Below are positions 5,644 to 7,595 of a stretch of 7,595 bases of DNA, in pieces. This DNA comes from Oscillospiraceae bacterium (lineage in GTDB: Bacteria > Bacillota > Clostridia > Oscillospirales > Oscillospiraceae). The notes under the pieces are model-generated. The model was not told the origin of the DNA and did not search any database. It saw only the letters and a program-made list of their open reading frames with translations. The position numbers were made by a program, and so were the translations under genes. The DNA lies in NCBI GenBank assembly GCA_024404735.1, contig JAKSPP010000071.1, positions 1-7,595 of the forward strand. Reading direction: 5' to 3'. The number at the start of each line of letters is the position of its first letter. The stretch's first letter is position 1.

Positions 5644-6398
5644 CTGCTCTCTTTGTTTTTGTAGCGAGGCTTTGGTTCCGGCCTCCAGCCATCAAGGGGA
5701 AGACGCTGCATAGAACCGAATATCTTCGTCTGAAGGTCGGGATAGTCCTTCTGAAGAGCTGCGATGAGCTCCTTGACCTCATGGCGCTTTGAGGTTTTAT
5801 CCATGGGGCAGTTGTTTTCGACAACGGGAAGCTTAAGCTGCTCCGCAATTGAGGCAATTTTACCCTCTCCGCAGTATATGAGAGGTCTTATCTGAGTTAC
5901 GCCGGAGCGGGACATATACGTCACGGGCTTGAAGCAGCTTATTCTTCCTTCAAGAAGCAAGGAGAGAAGGAAGGTTTCAACAGCATCGTTGTAATGATGA
6001 CCGAGAGCAAGCTTGTTGCAGCCACGTTCAGAGATTGCGGTATTGAGGGCCCCTCTTCTCATTTTTGAACAGAGTGAGCATGGATTATCCTCATTTCTTG
6101 CATCAAATACTATCTCTTTAATGTCTGTTTTTACACGCTCGTAGTGAACTCCGAGCTCCTTGCAGAATTCCGCAACGGGAGAAAAGTCCATATCCTGAAA
6201 ACCGAGGTCAATCGTAATCGCCTCAAGTTCAAAGGGAACAGGATAAAAAATCTTAAGATGAGCAAGCGCGCGAAGCAGAACAAGGCTGTCTTTTCCGCCC
6301 GAAACGCCTACTGCGATTTTATCCCCCGGCTCTATCATGTTATATTCGTCAATTCCTTTGCGTACAAGGGATGCAAAGCTGTTTATAATCTCATTCAT
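5640..6398 (-). CDS. ttcA: TtcA-like tRNA 2-thiocytidine biosynthesis protein (PP-loop ATPase)
   Basis: Protein of 252 residues in the TtcA/TilS PP-loop superfamily. TtcA adds sulfur to cytidine 32 of certain tRNAs using ATP and a 4Fe-4S cluster. The ATP-binding P-loop SGGKDS is at 33-38. CSLCSKMRRG (107-116) supplies two cluster cysteines, and LGHHYNDAVETFLL (132-145) is the second family signature. Cys197 in NNCPM is the likely third cluster ligand. These fit TtcA better than TilS, which lacks the cysteines. The ATG at 6398 is chosen because GGAG lies five bases upstream and homologous sequence starts there. An in-frame extension to 6479 reads a low-complexity hydrophobic stretch and overlaps the hairpin and leader. 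First gene of the ttcA/radical SAM/birA unit. The exact tRNA target in this organism is not shown by the sequence. Confidence 0.9.
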   Translation of the reverse strand: MNEIINSFASLVRKGIDEYNMIEPGDKIAVGVSGGKDSLVLLRALAHLKIFYPVPFELEAITIDLGFQDMDFSPVAEFCKELGVHYERVKTDIKEIVFDARNEDNPCSLCSKMRRGALNTAISERGCNKLALGHHYNDAVETFLLSLLLEGRISCFKPVTYMSRSGVTQIRPLIYCGEGKIASIAEQLKLPVVENNCPMDKTSKRHEVKELIAALQKDYPDLQTKIFGSMQRLPLDGWRPEPKPRYKNKESR

Positions 6399-6450
6399 AA
6401 AAGCTCCGAAAAAACAAAAAATTGAAAAAATGAGTTTTGCGAAAACAGAA

Positions 6451-6477
6451 GAAATTCGTCGAAAAACGGCGAATTTC
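6451..6477. repeat. Inverted repeat in the ttcA leader
   Basis: GAAATTCGTCG (6451-6461) pairs with CGGCGAATTTC (6467-6477) around AAAAA. The outer eight pairs and the inner two are perfect; one inner position is T.G on the plus strand and C.A on the minus strand. It begins 9 bases downstream of the ttcA -10, so it could be an operator near the transcript start or a 5' hairpin of the mRNA. There is no T-run for a terminator in the ttcA direction immediately after it. Confidence 0.5.
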
Positions 6478-6485
6478 AAAGAATT

Positions 6486-6491
6486 ATTATA
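6486..6491 (-). promoter_or_regulatory. Extended -10 promoter of the ttcA operon
   Basis: On the minus strand a perfect TATAAT (6491-6486) is preceded by TGA, giving an extended -10 element (TGnTATAAT). The -35 region is only a T-rich TTTTTC-like sequence, usual for extended -10 promoters. The leader to the ttcA ATG would be about 80 bases. It lies only about 30 bases from the divergent rplM -35. Confidence 0.65.
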
Positions 6492-6519
6492 TCAAAATGA
6501 AAATGGGTGAAAAATGCCC

Positions 6520-6548
6520 TTGACTTTAAGAATTCATTATGTTATAAA
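6520..6548 (+). promoter_or_regulatory. Sigma-A promoter of rplM-rpsI
   Basis: TTGACT (6520-6525), a 17-base spacer and TATAAA (6543-6548) form a near-consensus strong promoter, as expected for ribosomal protein genes. The transcript should start near 6555, within the first strand of the leader structure, leaving a leader of about 113 bases. Confidence 0.8.
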
Positions 6549-6552
6549 TTAC

Positions 6553-6617
6553 AAGCGCATTTGAGAGAAGCGCTTATTTTTCTGCGTTTTCTGTAAACTG
6601 ATTTTACTTCAAATGCG
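6553..6617 (+). promoter_or_regulatory. Structured rplM leader, probably an L13 autoregulatory leader RNA
   Basis: Two mutually exclusive folds are visible. CGCATTTGA (6556-6564) is perfectly complementary to TCAAATGCG (6609-6617), giving a 9-bp long-range helix that encloses a small GTAAA/TTTAC hairpin (6593-6607). Alternatively AAGCGC (6553-6558) pairs with GCGCTT (6570-6575) in a local hairpin. The transcript start near 6555 would trim the outer pairs of the local hairpin. Firmicute rplM genes are known to carry an L13 leader through which L13 represses its own operon. Position and architecture fit, but I cannot run the Rfam model. No strong terminator lies between this element and the gene. 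Confidence 0.6.
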
Positions 6618-6667
6618 ACCAATTTGTCAAAAAATTTTTTAGATAATTCTTATTGGAGGAAACTACG

Positions 6668-7093
6668 ATGTCCACTACAATAGCAAAGAACGAGACCATC
6701 GAGCGTAAGTGGTACGTTCTTGACGCAGCAGGCAAGCCCCTCGGCAAGACCGCTGTTATGGCTGCAGATATTCTTCGCGGCACAACCACGGCCATCTACA
6801 CCCCTCATGTTGACTGCGGTGATTTCGTTATCATCATCAACGCCGAGAAGGCTATCCTTACCGGCAAGAAGCTTGAGCAGAAGTACTACCGTCATCACTC
6901 CGGCTGGATTGGCGGTCTGAAGGAAGTTAAGTACAAAGAGCTCATGGAGAAGAAGCCCGAGTTCGCAATGCAGATTGCCGTCAAGGGTATGCTTCAGAAG
7001 AACAAGCTCGCTAACGACCAGCTTACCCGTCTCAAGATTTACCGTGGCTCCGAGCACAAGCACGCAGCCCAGAAGCCCGAAGTAATCGGCTGA
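6668..7093 (+). CDS. rplM: 50S ribosomal protein L13
   Basis: Large-subunit ribosomal protein of 141 residues, the normal bacterial length. It binds 23S rRNA early in assembly. Recognisable parts are RKWYVLDAAGKPLGKTA near the N-terminus, the HVDCGDFVIIINAEK and TGKKLEQKYYRHHSGWIGG stretches, GMLQKNKL, and the C-terminal YRGSEHKHAAQKPE. The start is the ATG at 6668 with TTGGAGGA (6653-6660) as the ribosome binding site. The in-frame TTG at 6653 lies inside that site and is not used. It is followed after 18 bases by rpsI, the usual L13-S9 operon, with its own promoter and leader upstream. Codon use is biased to CGT, AAG and GGC as in highly expressed genes. Confidence 0.98.
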   Translation: MSTTIAKNETIERKWYVLDAAGKPLGKTAVMAADILRGTTTAIYTPHVDCGDFVIIINAEKAILTGKKLEQKYYRHHSGWIGGLKEVKYKELMEKKPEFAMQIAVKGMLQKNKLANDQLTRLKIYRGSEHKHAAQKPEVIG

Positions 7094-7111
7094 GTTAAGG
7101 AGGAAACATAA

Positions 7112-7522
7112 ATGGCAACATACGTATCCAAGAAGCCCTATATGTACGGCACAGGCCGTCGTAAGTCCTCTGTCGCAAGAGTTCACCTCATTCCCGGCGG
7201 CACCGGCAAGATCACCATCAACGGCCGTGATATCAACGACTATTTCGGACTTGAGACTCTCAAGCTCATCGTTCGTCAGCCCCTTGCCATCACCGGCATG
7301 ACCGAGAAGGTTGACATTGAGTGCACTGTTGCAGGCGGCGGTGTTTCCGGCCAGGCCGGCGCTGTTCGTCACGGCATTGCCCGTGCACTTCTTCTCGTTG
7401 ACGACGCTTTCCGCGCTCCCCTCAAGGCTGCAGGTCTCCTGACCCGTGACCCCAGAATGAAGGAGAGAAAGAAATACGGCCTCAAAGCCGCACGTCGTGC
7501 ACCGCAGTTCAGCAAGAGATAA
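7112..7522 (+). CDS. rpsI: 30S ribosomal protein S9
   Basis: Small-subunit ribosomal protein of 136 residues with the family layout. GTGRRKSSVARVHL lies near the N-terminus, then INGRDINDYFG, the GGGVSGQAGAVRHGIARAL core and RDPRMKERKKYGLKAARRAP. The conserved SKR C-terminus is the tail known to reach the P-site tRNA. AAGGAGG (7097-7103) lies 8 bases before the ATG. It is complete, second in the rplM-rpsI operon, and followed closely by a terminator. Confidence 0.98.
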   Translation: MATYVSKKPYMYGTGRRKSSVARVHLIPGGTGKITINGRDINDYFGLETLKLIVRQPLAITGMTEKVDIECTVAGGGVSGQAGAVRHGIARALLLVDDAFRAPLKAAGLLTRDPRMKERKKYGLKAARRAPQFSKR

Positions 7523-7542
7523 TTTCTTCAAGGAATTCTCAA

Positions 7543-7583
7543 AAAACCCCGAAAACTCAAGGTTTTCGGGGTTTTCTTTTTTT
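7543..7583 (+). terminator. Intrinsic terminator of rplM-rpsI
   Basis: A perfect 14-bp stem, AAAACCCCGAAAAC (7543-7556) with GTTTTCGGGGTTTT (7562-7575), has the loop TCAAG. A C and seven Ts follow (7577-7583). It starts 20 bases after the rpsI stop, a textbook strong terminator. Confidence 0.95.
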
Positions 7584-7595
7584 ACCCGTGTCTGT

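Noticed and set aside
4870..5664. Plus-strand ORF of 264 codons opposite the radical SAM gene
   Set aside because: The opposite strand encodes a complete, motif-bearing radical SAM protein; this frame has no recognisable domain or ribosome binding site.
6399..6479. 27-residue N-terminal extension of the TtcA-like protein
   Set aside because: It looks like a signal peptide, but the enzyme is cytosolic, GGAG lies just before the inner ATG, and the extension covers the leader inverted repeat.
6650..7531. Minus-strand ORF of 293 codons antisense to rplM and rpsI
   Set aside because: It covers two unmistakable ribosomal protein genes and their gap; it is an artefact of their biased codon use.

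Overview
The window looks like chromosomal DNA of a low- to mid-GC Firmicute, most likely a member of the Clostridia. The grounds are strong AAGGAGG-type ribosome binding sites, near-consensus sigma-A promoters with 17-base spacers, the ACT protein/hom/aspartokinase gene order, a group I (HTH-less) biotin ligase and a leader RNA in front of rplM-rpsI. No mobile element, CRISPR array, tRNA or rRNA is visible. Every gene inside the window is intact; only the left-most is cut by the window edge. The species is not identified.

Layout from left to right. (1) 1-537, minus: N-terminal part of an ArsB/NhaD/SLC13-type permease. Its 5' region (538-786) carries a sigma-A promoter, a well-supported yybP-ykoY (Mn2+) riboswitch aptamer and a strong intrinsic terminator directly before the ribosome binding site. 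(2) 831-3854, minus: amino-acid unit running from a promoter at about 3826-3854 through a UPF0735/PheB-type HTH-ACT protein, homoserine dehydrogenase and aspartokinase to a terminator at 831-867. (3) 3919-6491, minus: three-gene unit of a TtcA-like tRNA thiolation enzyme, a TIGR01212 radical SAM protein (ATGA overlap with the former) and biotin-protein ligase, ending in a terminator hairpin that overlaps the birA stop codon. (4) 6520-7583, plus: rplM-rpsI (L13-S9), with its own promoter, a structured leader and a textbook terminator.

How the genes work together. Aspartokinase and homoserine dehydrogenase catalyse the first and third steps from aspartate towards threonine and methionine. The dehydrogenase has no normal ACT domain, while the gene upstream encodes a free-standing ACT protein. 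TtcA and the radical SAM protein are both expected to carry a 4Fe-4S cluster. BirA loads biotin on carboxylases but lacks the DNA-binding domain of E. coli BirA. L13 and S9 are ribosomal proteins, probably under autogenous control through the leader.

Most of the window is ordinary housekeeping DNA. The most interesting parts are the Mn2+ riboswitch in front of an ion permease whose substrate is not known, a possible internal translation start in the aspartokinase gene that would give a separate regulatory subunit, and mutually exclusive helices in the rplM leader.
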